A stretch of DNA of 64,000 nt from the NCBI GenBank assembly GCA_963697355.1, contig CAVONV010000003.1, forward strand, positions 62,001 to 126,000, in the 5' to 3' direction. The notes under the pieces were generated by a model. That model was not told where the DNA came from. It saw only the letters and a program-made list of their open reading frames with translations, and did no database searches. Numbering within the stretch: the first letter of the stretch is position 1; every line of letters starts with the position of its first letter. Below, one piece after another: positions 9,123 to 18,173 of the stretch. Origin of the DNA: CAVONV01 sp963697355 (GTDB lineage: Bacteria; Acidobacteriota; Vicinamibacteria; Marinacidobacterales; DATDRI01). A program made the position numbers and the translations under genes.

Positions 9123-9666
9123 GTGCCCGATGACGAGCTCGTTCGAGCCGCGGTTCGCCTCAATTCCATACTGGGAGAGACGTGTCTAGACGTGTCTTCT
9201 CATTGGTGGCCTGGCCGTGTCTGCCTGGGGGCATGTACGGGCGACTGAGGATATCGATTTTGTCTGTAGGCTGGAGCCTCCAGACATCCAAACGCTTCTG
9301 TCGGACCGAAGTATCACCACGCAACTACGAAAAGGAGACCTCGTCGAAGGTGACGTTCCATGGGTGATTTCTGGGAGTTTGTCTGAGATTCCCTTCCAAA
9401 TACTCCCACCGGTGGTACCGATCGAGTGGGATCAAGCAACGACTATTCCTATGCCAGACGGAAGCGCCCTGATGGTCGTCGACCTCATGAGTCTCATCCG
9501 TTTGAAATTGCATGCTCGAGGCGTGCGTGATCTATGGGACGTGGCGATGCTGATCCAGTCTCATCCCAAGAGAGAGAACGAAGTCCGCAAGCTTGCAGCT
9601 TCGCAAGACGTTTTGGACGAGCTAGAAAAATGGCTCAACGACCCGCGGCTCCGCGACCGGATCTAG
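9123..9666 (+). pseudogene. Nucleotidyltransferase-like protein, frameshifted (AbiEii/DUF6036-like)
   Basis: The open frame from GTG 9217 encodes SAWGHVRATEDIDFV, the active-site strand of a minimal nucleotidyltransferase (TxDIDF), and a C-terminal half with DLMSLIRLKLHARGVRDLWDV, typical of the AbiEii/DUF6036 type. The expected glycine-rich IGGLAV lies just upstream in frame but has no start codon. In another frame, GTG 9123 gives PDDELVRAAVRLNSILGETC. A one-base deletion near 9200 would join the two into a normal-length protein. It is therefore one gene with an indel, or a decayed gene. Relatives act as antitoxin-like or toxin-like nucleotidyltransferases. No partner gene is next to it. Confidence 0.55.
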
Positions 9667-9751
9667 AGGCTGATCCAAAATACGAATGCCCTGGCGTCGA
9701 ACAGCTTCTCAGGCCACTGTGCCGCCAAGCTTCGAGGACTTGACTGCAGTC

Positions 9752-12499
9752 TCAACCTTGGGAAGCTGAATCGGCTTGCTCTCCGTTGACCTTGGACGCC
9801 TGTGACGACCCGTTCTTCCGAAGCGCCTGGATCCCCTTTTGAATTCGATCCGCAAGCTCTCGCTCTTCGTTGAGCTCCTGAGTCACAATCTCGGCTTTCT
9901 TCGTGACGAACTCCAAGCGATTCACTTTTTCCGCGACATAGTCAATGATCGCCTTCTGCTCCTGGAAGTTCTCTAGATTCACCGTGATGTCACCCAAGAG
10001 ATTGTTGAGGGCCTCGATCTTGAGCTCCGCCTCACGGAGGGCCTTTTTCTTCGTTTCGAGCAGGCTGTATTGATCATCCAAATTGGCGGCATGCTTCAGC
10101 AATTGATCCAGCTTCTCTTTCGCTTCAACGACGTCCTTCTTGGCCTCGACCACGGCGAGGGCGTCGTCCCGCGTCCGCTCGCAGGTGCCGAAAAGTGACT
10201 CCACTTGTCGCTTCACGTCATCGACAGCAGCTTCTCGATTCTTGACGTTGTCGATCTTTGCATCCACGCCTTCCAGCAAACCCTCGAGAGTGTCCAACCG
10301 CTGCTCATATCGTTCGATCTTCTTTTCGGTAAGAGCTAGAGCATTCTTCTTCTCTTCCAGCTCCCGAACGAGTTCCGAAGTACGATTCATTTGAGTGTCA
10401 AGGGTCTCGGATTGCGACTGAAGCTCACGCTGCCGACCCTCGACACGATTGACCTCGAGCAACCATTCCTCGCGTCTCTCGCTGACCTTTTCGACCTCCT
10501 GGCTCATGTTGTCGAGTCTTTCCGACTGTTTCCCGATCTGATCGGTCACGTGTTCCAGTTTGTCCATCAGATCCCGAGTTCGCTTCTCACGCTCTTGTGT
10601 CGCACGCTCGAGATTCTCGACCACTTTGAGTTTGTCTTGAAGTTGCTCGACCCGGGATTCCAGCATGCCGGTGCGTTTTTCCGCCTCCGACAAGGCCTTG
10701 GAATTCTTGAGAGAAGTGGCCAGCTTCTGCAGGTCTCCGAGCTGTAACGCCAGGCCCTCTTGGACGGTGCGCATCGAATCGAGCTCTTTTTGCGTCGTCA
10801 ACTGCGCTTCGATGCGATTGTCGACGTTCTGACTCAGCTCGTTCAGGTTGTTCAGACGCGATTCGAGTCCTTCCACGAACGCTCCGCGCGCTCCCAGTTC
10901 CTTGATCTTGACATCCAGTTGGCCGTGGAGGTTCGCGAGATCCGTTATTCGACTCTTCACTTCGTCCACGACATTGAGTCGCTCGGTGATCTGCTTGACC
11001 TCGGCTTCTGTGTCGAGACTGGTCTTCCTGAATTCCGTCAAGAGGCTTTGTGTCTTGATGACCTGCAGATTCGTTTCCCGGAAACTCTCGAGCTTGGTTT
11101 GAACCTCGCCGTGAAGAGACATGAGCTCGGTGAGCTTCTTCTCGGTGTCCTCGACCAATCCACGTCCGGAGTTGACCTGGTCCACCTGAAGGGCCACTTT
11201 TTGGGACAAATCCGACAGCGACTCCAGACGTTGTTCGAGCGAGCTCAGCGACTGCAACCTACCCTGCAGAGACTCCACTTCGGTACGCATTGCGCCCAAC
11301 CGATTGACGAGCTCGTCTGAGCTCTTTACCGCGTTCTGGATCTCCTTATCCTTGCCGCTGAGCGTCTCGAACTTGTCCTCGAATTGACCAACAAGACTCT
11401 GTAGCTCCATCGCCCGACGATTGGTCACGTCCAGTTCCCGCTGCAAAAGGGAAGCACCGTCCAACCTCTCTTGAATCAACGACAGCGCATTCCCAATGTC
11501 CTCTTTCAAGCGGGCGCTTTGTTCCGTGAACTCCGTCTTCTGGCGGTTGGTGGTCTCGATATCACCTCGGAGCTCCTTCTGGAGCTCGTTCAGTCTTTCC
11601 ACATTCCCACCGACATCCTCTAGGAGCTCCTTCTCTTCCTGAACCTTCTTGAGCTTCTGGTCCATGTCCCAGATCAAGTCATTCACCTGCGCGGACTGGG
11701 ATTGGGCTTTGTCGACGAGCTCTTTGGTCACTCGGAGGGATTTCAACTTGTGGGTTACATGTTCGCAGAGCGCGTTGAGATTTCGGAGCTGCTCTTCGGT
11801 CTTCTGAGAAAGCTCCTGGGAGTCGGTGAGCGCATTCAGTACGTCCCGAATTCCGCTCGTTTTCTCGACGGCGACCTCCAGGTCTCCCTTCAACCGATCG
11901 GCTCGCTCCTCCATCTCATTGGTGTCACTTTGGAGCGATTCGGAAGACTTTTGCAGTTCTTCCTGGGCACCGCCGATCAAGTTCAATTGACTTTGGAACT
12001 GATCGAAACGCCCATGAAGCCGCGTCAACTCGTCATCCATCCGGCTCAAATCAACGGTTTCATTCTTGATGTTCTCGAGCTTGATCTCGGCTTCCTTCGC
12101 AGCGGCCATGAACTCGAACATCGTGCTTACGGCCTTGTCCGTCTCGGCTTTCCGTTCCTCGACGTTGCGTATCGTCTCATCCGCTCGAGTCGCAAGCCGG
12201 TTCAGACTCTGCACCTTCGTATCCAGGGCCTCGGTATGCTGCGCGAGCGCTCGGAAGTTCTTGATTTGGGCGTCCACCTTCGAGAGGCCTTCCGATGTTT
12301 CCTGGAGACGTTTTTCAACGCCGTCGAGAGACTGCTGCAGCTCTCCGCCATTCGTCAACTTCTTCTCCACGCCCTGAACCAATTGGGTGAGACGGAGGCT
12401 CTCTTTTTGTGCGATTTCCGCCAACTGACGGAGCTGCTCCGGCGTGGCCGGCTGCTTGGGATCGGTACGATTGAGGAAAGTATCGAACAATTTCGACAT
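9752..12499 (-). CDS. Large coiled-coil protein, unknown function
   Basis: 915 residues, almost entirely Glu/Lys/Gln/Leu-rich heptad repeats (KVVENLERATQEREKR, QLVQRL-like patterns) with no membrane segment, signal or nucleotide-binding motif. Short non-helical ends remain: MSKLFDTFLNRTDPKQPATP at the start and a Ser/Gly/Gln-rich tail. The frame extends upstream to 12646, but ATG 12499 has a textbook AAGGAGG five bases before it and is chosen. It resembles SMC arms or bactofilament-like/myosin-tail scaffolds in composition but lacks the SMC head. A cytoskeletal or scaffold role is inference only. Long plus-strand frames inside it are composition shadows. It has no operon partner. Confidence 0.8.
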   Translation of the reverse strand: MSKLFDTFLNRTDPKQPATPEQLRQLAEIAQKESLRLTQLVQGVEKKLTNGGELQQSLDGVEKRLQETSEGLSKVDAQIKNFRALAQHTEALDTKVQSLNRLATRADETIRNVEERKAETDKAVSTMFEFMAAAKEAEIKLENIKNETVDLSRMDDELTRLHGRFDQFQSQLNLIGGAQEELQKSSESLQSDTNEMEERADRLKGDLEVAVEKTSGIRDVLNALTDSQELSQKTEEQLRNLNALCEHVTHKLKSLRVTKELVDKAQSQSAQVNDLIWDMDQKLKKVQEEKELLEDVGGNVERLNELQKELRGDIETTNRQKTEFTEQSARLKEDIGNALSLIQERLDGASLLQRELDVTNRRAMELQSLVGQFEDKFETLSGKDKEIQNAVKSSDELVNRLGAMRTEVESLQGRLQSLSSLEQRLESLSDLSQKVALQVDQVNSGRGLVEDTEKKLTELMSLHGEVQTKLESFRETNLQVIKTQSLLTEFRKTSLDTEAEVKQITERLNVVDEVKSRITDLANLHGQLDVKIKELGARGAFVEGLESRLNNLNELSQNVDNRIEAQLTTQKELDSMRTVQEGLALQLGDLQKLATSLKNSKALSEAEKRTGMLESRVEQLQDKLKVVENLERATQEREKRTRDLMDKLEHVTDQIGKQSERLDNMSQEVEKVSERREEWLLEVNRVEGRQRELQSQSETLDTQMNRTSELVRELEEKKNALALTEKKIERYEQRLDTLEGLLEGVDAKIDNVKNREAAVDDVKRQVESLFGTCERTRDDALAVVEAKKDVVEAKEKLDQLLKHAANLDDQYSLLETKKKALREAELKIEALNNLLGDITVNLENFQEQKAIIDYVAEKVNRLEFVTKKAEIVTQELNEERELADRIQKGIQALRKNGSSQASKVNGEQADSASQG

Positions 12500-13044
12500 G
12501 ACGCCTCCTTGGGACGTGGTGCGGCTCATCTGCCGCGTGACTGCGCGCTCGAAAAGGCAAAGCCATCCTTCGACGGAGAAGGGACTGCGACGGTTACTTC
12601 TGTTGTCATCGGATTTCCATACGCAGGAGCAATAGCTGTGCCACAATGACCGGGCTTAGAGTGAATCCGTAAAGCCTTGTCGAGATGCAATTTAGGGTCT
12701 CTTCCCCGAGACGCTTTCGGCGTCATGTGCGTGTAAAAAGCTACGGTCGGCCGGTCCGCCGGTTTCATCTTGTAGCGCCGATATGAGACCTCGACGACCC
12801 TGGCCGCTTTGAGTATTTGCACGTCCCTGGCTCTGGATAGTTCGTTCCCCAAAAGCCGCCATTGGCGGGAAGAAGAGCGCGCCGAGGCCTCGATATGTCA
12901 TGACCCTATCTATCCTACGGGCAGGCAGGTATTCGGCGAATGAGGTCGGTGGCGGTTAAACGCCCACGAGGTTTGTGTGGTTTTACCTACAGACTGGCGG
13001 GTCCGACGGCCGCAACGACGGCTTTCCAAGGCCGCCGATGCCGG
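12500..13044. other. Intergenic region, nothing recognised
   Basis: About 545 bases between the coiled-coil gene and the M20 gene. Short frames on both strands have no ribosome sites and no recognisable products. A G/C-rich hairpin-prone stretch near 13000-13040 could end transcription of the M20 gene, without a U-run. Confidence 0.4.
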
Positions 13045-14235
13045 TTAGCGACCCATCTCCAGAACGAAAGCCACGTAGAACGCCATCGCCTGGACGAGGT
13101 CATCGACCTTGACCTGGTCGCTCGGCGTGTGAGCATGCTCCTCAGCTCCCGGACCAAAGCCTATGGTAGGAATGTCGTAGACACCTTTCGTCGTCACGCC
13201 GTTGGTAGAAAACTGCCAAACACCACATTGAGCTTTCGCTTCGAACTGAGCTTCGAACACTTTTTCCGCCGATTCGACGAGAGGATGAGAACGCTCCATG
13301 AGCCAGGGCGGAAAGTAAGCCTCCGACGGATAGTAAAGCCCCGTGTAGGTTTTGGTCTCATAGCGGGGCACCACGACCTCTGCCTTCGATTGGACGACGG
13401 ACGGAAGACTCTGGATTTCCTCGACGGCGGTCTGGAGCGTTTCCCCTTCCGTGAGTCTCCTATCCAAATGGACGGTGCAACTATCGGCCACGGCGCACAG
13501 GGATGGAGCCGTCGACCGAATATCGGATATGGCGACACTTCCCTTTCCCAGGATGGAGTCACTTTCGAGCCGATGGTGCAGCGCTTCGATATCCCCGATG
13601 ATGGGTGCCATCCTGTAAATGGCATTGTCGCCTCGATCCGGGGCGGAACCGTGACAGGAAAGCCCTTGGACATTCACCTTCATCTCCAAACGTCCTCTTT
13701 GTCCTGTACAGAGGCGAAGGTTGCTCGGCTCCGTCAAAAGCACCGCTTCCGGCCGGATACCCTCCTCCTTGATGATGTAGTCCCACGAGAGCCCCTCGAC
13801 ATCTTCTTCGTAGGCTGAAGCCACAACGAGCAAGGTCAGATCATCGGGTACGCCCATCGCTTTCAAGATCTTTCCAGCATATACAGCGGATGCAAGCCCG
13901 CCTTTTTGATCGGAAGCCCCCCTGCCGTAGATGATTCCATCGCGGAGATCACCTTCGAACGGATCGACGGCCCAAATGCTGCGGTTGCCCACGTCGACGG
14001 TATCGCAGTGTCCATCGATCGCGATGACACGTTTGCCCTTTCCGAGGCGACCGATGAGGTTGCCGAAGCCATCGACCCGGACTTCATCGTAGCCGATGTC
14101 GACCATTTCGGCTTGCAGCCGCTCGATGACCGGCCCCTCGTTTCCGCAAACCGACGGTATGGCGATGATCTCGCGAAGGAAGGATGTGACCTCGCCCCTG
14201 AGAGACTCCGCAGCAGCCGAAATCTTTGTCTTCAT
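13045..14235 (-). CDS. M20 hydrolase related to YgeY (selenium-metabolism-linked family)
   Basis: 396 residues, a zinc-dependent deacylase/peptidase. Metal and active-site motifs: DGHCDTVD, YGRGASDQKGG, EEDVEG and TEPSN. The run CHGSAPDRGDNAIYRMAPI, then LGKGSVAISDI and CAVADSC, closely follow the YgeY family rather than generic ArgE/DapE. ATG 14235 has AAAGG seven bases upstream; the longer frame starts at a TTG and is rejected. It is last in a minus-strand operon with hydantoinase, symporter and racemase. In such an operon it is a good candidate for the N-carbamoyl-amino-acid hydrolase step (inference). The YgeY family was named for co-occurrence with selenium-dependent metabolism, and the window also holds a probable selenoprotein. 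Confidence 0.8.
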   Translation of the reverse strand: MKTKISAAAESLRGEVTSFLREIIAIPSVCGNEGPVIERLQAEMVDIGYDEVRVDGFGNLIGRLGKGKRVIAIDGHCDTVDVGNRSIWAVDPFEGDLRDGIIYGRGASDQKGGLASAVYAGKILKAMGVPDDLTLLVVASAYEEDVEGLSWDYIIKEEGIRPEAVLLTEPSNLRLCTGQRGRLEMKVNVQGLSCHGSAPDRGDNAIYRMAPIIGDIEALHHRLESDSILGKGSVAISDIRSTAPSLCAVADSCTVHLDRRLTEGETLQTAVEEIQSLPSVVQSKAEVVVPRYETKTYTGLYYPSEAYFPPWLMERSHPLVESAEKVFEAQFEAKAQCGVWQFSTNGVTTKGVYDIPTIGFGPGAEEHAHTPSDQVKVDDLVQAMAFYVAFVLEMGR

Positions 14236-14371
14236 AGCACGACCTTTCAACTCACCACTTCATTTTGTTCCTGACGTTGGGACCGGACCTGTCGGGGTCT
14301 CACCAAGTCAGCGCTTCGTCCAGGTTGAGGTCTGCGCGCCTGACTCAAACCTGGACCGGTACCTTTTCGAC

Positions 14372-15047
14372 TCAGTAGCTCGGATTGTAGCCGAGTACCT
14401 TGCTCGTGGCGACACCGTATCGGACGAAGCCGGTGGCAAACACGAGTGCACAGGCAACCCCGTCCAGAACCGGAGCTCCGAGTTTCTCCTGGAGACTTTT
14501 GTCCATTCCTGCCAGACCGGCACACCCGAGAACAATCACTTCGGCGAGGTCGTCCTCGATGGCCTTTTCGGCCAACTCCAAAAAGAGCTCTTCGTTCGAA
14601 TCATAGGAGGCATTCTCGTCTGGAGCCCGCACAGAGACCAGGAGGTCCTGCAAATGATACTTTCGTGCCAGTGTCTTTTTCCCAGGGACGGAGTGACGAT
14701 GCGTCGTGATGACCGAGAAGCTATGCCCCAGCATCGTCGCCATCTTCATCGAAGCTTCTCCGATCCCCACAACAGGCTTGTCGCTCATCTCTTTGAGGAC
14801 ATCGAGGTTGGTGTCGGAGTGGCAGGCCACGACGAAAGCATCAACGTCAGCCTCGTTCGCCCGGACCAACTCCAACATGCCCGGAGCCGACTGCGACCTC
14901 GTCCTGATAGGTCTCGATGAATCTGGGCGCCCCGGGAGTCGGCCGACAAACGACTTCGAGCTCCCCACCGGCGTAGGCTTCTGCCGATTGCCGAATAGCC
15001 TCCGTCATCTTCTCATCCGAGTTCGGATTGATAATCAAGACGCGCAT
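14372..15047 (-). CDS. Asp/Glu/hydantoin racemase, frameshifted
   Basis: The N-terminal frame (start ATG 15047) gives RVLIINPNSDEKMTEAI up to FIETYQDEV. A second frame continues with APGMLELVRANEADVDAFVV and carries the catalytic Cys pair in VVACHSDTN and VLGCAGLAG. Removing one base near 14890-14895 joins them to a standard racemase of about 225 residues. The enzyme interconverts D- and L-5-substituted hydantoins without cofactor, using two Cys as acid and base. It lies 9 bases from the symporter gene and before the M20 gene in the same operon, matching the classical hydantoin-utilisation set. The indel may be a sequence error, because most neighbours are intact. Confidence 0.8.
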
Positions 15048-15056
15048 GAGACACCT

Positions 15057-16484
15057 CTACTTCGGAGCTTTAACATAGTCTTTCGTGACATCGACAATCT
15101 TCGTTGCATAACGATCGTTTTGTTCCAAGAAATCGCGCATGAGCATCATGAACGCACCGCTCAAAGCAAGAACAGCCACTAGGTTCGGAATCGCACAAAC
15201 ACCGACCGCGATATTGGCGAAAACCCAAACACGATCCACATCATCCACTCCAGCAAAGATAAGCGGAGGAATGAAATAGAGCCATTTCACATACCGCATG
15301 GATCCTTTGCCGAACAAACTGACACTGGCCGTCTCATAGTAAACGAAGAATCCAATTTGAGTGGTGAGACAAAAGGTGAGGATACAAAACGAGATGAGTG
15401 CCCCGGCTACGCTTTCGGGAAAAACGGATGCGAAAGCCATCATCACGAGCTCGATACCCGATGTACCGCTCTCGAGTACCCCGGTCGACAGCACGGCGAA
15501 GGAAGTCATTGTACAAATGATGAACGTGACGACGAAGACCTCGAAGGCACCCCAAAGGCCTTGCTGAAACGGGTGAGGTGTGTCGGCGGTGGCATGCACC
15601 ATGGGGGCCGTCCCCATTCCCGCTTCATTGGAGAACATCCCCCGAGCCATACCGGTCTGTACCGCTCGAGCGACCGCAGCACCGGCAAAACCTCCCGCTG
15701 CAGGTATGGGCGCAAAAGCGTGTTTGAAGATGAGTCCGAACACCCTAGGGACCTCGTCAATGTTGACCAAGAAAAGAACAAGGCCACCAAGGACATAGAT
15801 GACGGACATCAGAGGTACCGATCTCTCGCTGAAGCGGCCGATCCTCCCGATGCCACCCAGGACCACCACAGCCGTCACCGCCGTCATCACGCCGGCAACG
15901 AAGTAGGGATTGACGTCGTAAGCGGCAAGAAAGGCCCGCCCAACGGTGTGGGCTTGGAGCAACGACGCACTCAGCAAAGCATTGATGAACACACCGGCAC
16001 TAAAGAGCGCCGCAAGCAGAGGCCAGCCCAATCCCCGGCGGATGTAGTACATCGGCCCACCACGGATACGACCTTCTTCGTCGATATCCCGGTAATGGAC
16101 CGCGAGGGTGATCTCCGCCATCTTGGTGATGGCTCCCAGCAGGGCCAGGACCCACATCCAGAAGATCGCCCCGGGACCTCCGACCGAAAGAGCGGTAGCC
16201 ACACCGGCGATACTTCCCATACCAATGGTACTGGCCAGCGCCGTCGTCGCCGCCTGGAAGGGTGTCATCCGACCCCGGGATGTATGGCTTGGACGATCGA
16301 GAAGTTTGCCGAAAGTGTTGTTCAGCACCAGGCCAATCTTTCTGACCTGGAAGAAACGGGTCTTCACACTCAAGTAGACGGACACAGCGGCAATAAAGAC
16401 GATGGTCCAAGGACCCCAGAGGATCTGATCGAACTGGATGGCGATGTCGAGGAAGCGTTCGGTGAATAACCTTAGAGCATCCAT
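15057..16484 (-). CDS. AGCS-family sodium:amino-acid symporter
   Basis: About 475 residues with 10-11 hydrophobic segments. Signature regions of the alanine/glycine:cation symporter family are clear: GMGSIAGVATALSVGGPGAI, KMAEITLAVHYRD, GGPMYYIRRGLGW, FSNEAGMGTAPMVHATA. It imports small neutral amino acids or related compounds with Na+. In this operon (hydantoinase upstream, racemase and M20 hydrolase downstream), the cargo may be hydantoins or N-carbamoyl amino acids (inference). ATG 16484 is preferred to the upstream TTG 16496. The ribosome site is weak, and a 22-base perfect palindrome lies just upstream. Confidence 0.9.
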   Translation of the reverse strand: MDALRLFTERFLDIAIQFDQILWGPWTIVFIAAVSVYLSVKTRFFQVRKIGLVLNNTFGKLLDRPSHTSRGRMTPFQAATTALASTIGMGSIAGVATALSVGGPGAIFWMWVLALLGAITKMAEITLAVHYRDIDEEGRIRGGPMYYIRRGLGWPLLAALFSAGVFINALLSASLLQAHTVGRAFLAAYDVNPYFVAGVMTAVTAVVVLGGIGRIGRFSERSVPLMSVIYVLGGLVLFLVNIDEVPRVFGLIFKHAFAPIPAAGGFAGAAVARAVQTGMARGMFSNEAGMGTAPMVHATADTPHPFQQGLWGAFEVFVVTFIICTMTSFAVLSTGVLESGTSGIELVMMAFASVFPESVAGALISFCILTFCLTTQIGFFVYYETASVSLFGKGSMRYVKWLYFIPPLIFAGVDDVDRVWVFANIAVGVCAIPNLVAVLALSGAFMMLMRDFLEQNDRYATKIVDVTKDYVKAPK

Positions 16485-16495
16485 GTCAGAACTCA

Positions 16496-16517
16496 AGAAC
16501 TCGAGTACTCGAGTTCT
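16496..16517. repeat. 22-bp perfect palindrome (GAACTCGAG family)
   Basis: AGAACTCGAGT and its exact complement ACTCGAGTTCT meet at 16506/16507. Related CTCGAGTTC-rich tracts occur at about 30483-30535 and 35262-35297, so this is a dispersed intergenic motif. It lies between the hydantoinase and symporter genes and may act as an operator or an mRNA processing hairpin. Confidence 0.6.
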
Positions 16518-16645
16518 CTAGAATGGGCCCAAGGCGCCGAGACGCCAAACGGAAACCTCGTCGATTAGGTTGCACTCATCTTCTTTGCACATTGCACCTT
16601 GCGCATCGGCGTTGAGTTCTTCTCTTCTTTCGTTTACGACTTTCA

Positions 16646-18037
16646 TTATGCGGCCTCTTCGGCTTCTTCCAAACGGCGGTGGATATAGCGTCCCCTACCC
16701 TTCTCGGCAAGACATTCTCCCCCATCAATGATGAGCTCACCCCGCGAAAACACCTTCTGAACTCGGCCCACCACGTCCATCTCATAAGCGGACCAATCCG
16801 TCGCCATGTGCAGTGTTTCTTGATTCATCGTCCAACGCGCTTCGGGATCGAAGAGAACGATGTCCGCGTCCGAACCTTCCATGAGCGCTCCCTTTTGAGG
16901 GTACATACCGAACCATTTGGCGGGGGCCGTCGATACGACATCCACGAGGCGCGTCAGCGACAGTTTTCCCTTTCGGACTCCCTCTGAATAGAGCAGGTTC
17001 ACCCGCGGCTCGATTCCTGGTATCCCGTTGGGACATTTGTCGAATCGGTCCTTGCCGTAGAGCTTCGCGTGCCAGGAATAAGCGGCGTCATCTGAACTGA
17101 CCAAAGCGAGTCGGCCATCCCCGAGCCCTCTCCACAACCGATTCTGAATCGACTTGTCTCGGAGCGGTGGAGAACATATCCATTTGATACCGTCTTCCCT
17201 CTCGAGCATCTTGTCGGTGAAAATCAGGTAATGAGTACAGGTCTCGGCCGTGATGTCCAGTCCTTCCAATTGAGCGTCATTGATCACGTTCATGCCTTCA
17301 TCTGACGCCAAATGTACGACGAAGAAGCGCCCTTTGGTCTCACGTGCCATGTCGACAATCCGTCGAATGGCGGCGAGCTCCACCTGCGGCGGTTTGCTCC
17401 GGGCATGGTAGATAGGCGCCGTTTTGCCTTCCCCTATCAGCCGGGGTACATTCGCCGCGATCTGCTCGTCGTCCTCGGCGTGAAGCATCAACATGCCACC
17501 TTTCCGCCTCAGCCGCTCCGCGATGCGCACTAGGTCGCGGTCTGCGACATAGAGCCCGTCCTCACGATAAGTCATGTAGCATTTGATGGTGGGTGCACCG
17601 CGTTCAACGACGTAGGGAATCTCGTTGAGCGTGGCCTCGGTGGGCTCGGTAATGACCGGATGGACGCCCCAGTCGACGAGAGCTTTCCCCTCCGCCTCTT
17701 GGAACTTGTCTTCCAGCGTTTTCCGCAAGCTCCCGCCACGAACTTGGTTGGAGAAATCCACGATACTCGTGACGCCCCCGAAAGCCGCAGCGAGCGTGCC
17801 CGTGTAATAGTCATGAACGCTGACGGTGTTCATGAACACATCGTTCAAGTGCACATGGGTGTCGACCGCTCCCGGAAGCACGAGGAGTCCCTCGGCGTCA
17901 ACGATCATCTCTGCCGATCGGTCGCCGAGCTGACCAATGGCTCGAATGTGTCGACCTTCGATAAGGACGTCCTCTTGGGAAACAACTTGCTCCGTAACGA
18001 TGCGACCGCCTCGAATGAGAATGGAATGGGCCGGCAT
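16646..18037 (-). CDS. D-hydantoinase/dihydropyrimidinase family amidohydrolase
   Basis: 463 residues. The enzyme opens the ring of hydantoins or dihydropyrimidines to N-carbamoyl amino acids. The metal centre is visible: GAVDTHVHLND (HxH), the carboxylated Lys in TIKCYMTYRED, LMLHAEDD (His), FFVVHLASDEG (His) and SSDDAAYSW (Asp). The start is ATG 18037, with AGGAGGG about eight bases upstream; the upstream extension to 18154 is rejected because it crosses this site and looks unlike the family. First gene of a four-gene minus-strand operon with symporter, racemase and YgeY-like hydrolase. A metabolic role in D-amino-acid or hydantoin assimilation follows from this set. Substrate side-chain preference is unknown. 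Confidence 0.9.
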   Translation of the reverse strand: MPAHSILIRGGRIVTEQVVSQEDVLIEGRHIRAIGQLGDRSAEMIVDAEGLLVLPGAVDTHVHLNDVFMNTVSVHDYYTGTLAAAFGGVTSIVDFSNQVRGGSLRKTLEDKFQEAEGKALVDWGVHPVITEPTEATLNEIPYVVERGAPTIKCYMTYREDGLYVADRDLVRIAERLRRKGGMLMLHAEDDEQIAANVPRLIGEGKTAPIYHARSKPPQVELAAIRRIVDMARETKGRFFVVHLASDEGMNVINDAQLEGLDITAETCTHYLIFTDKMLEREDGIKWICSPPLRDKSIQNRLWRGLGDGRLALVSSDDAAYSWHAKLYGKDRFDKCPNGIPGIEPRVNLLYSEGVRKGKLSLTRLVDVVSTAPAKWFGMYPQKGALMEGSDADIVLFDPEARWTMNQETLHMATDWSAYEMDVVGRVQKVFSRGELIIDGGECLAEKGRGRYIHRRLEEAEEAA

Positions 18038-18173
18038 GGAAACGCCCTCCTGACTCAAGCAAAACTCCCGCGAGAGCGTAGCACAATCCCACTCAAAAAA
18101 GGACCCTTCGAGTTGACTTTGCGGCAGATCACATGTAGCTTCTCCGCGGTTCAACCGGAGAAGGAGTCACAAC

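Noticed and set aside
11702..12649. 315-residue plus-strand ORF opposite the coiled-coil gene
   Set aside because: A complement of the heptad-rich frame; no ribosome site or recognisable domain.
12526..12852. 108-residue minus-strand ORF upstream of the coiled-coil gene
   Set aside because: No ribosome site, no recognisable product, and it overlaps the ribosome-site region of the real gene.
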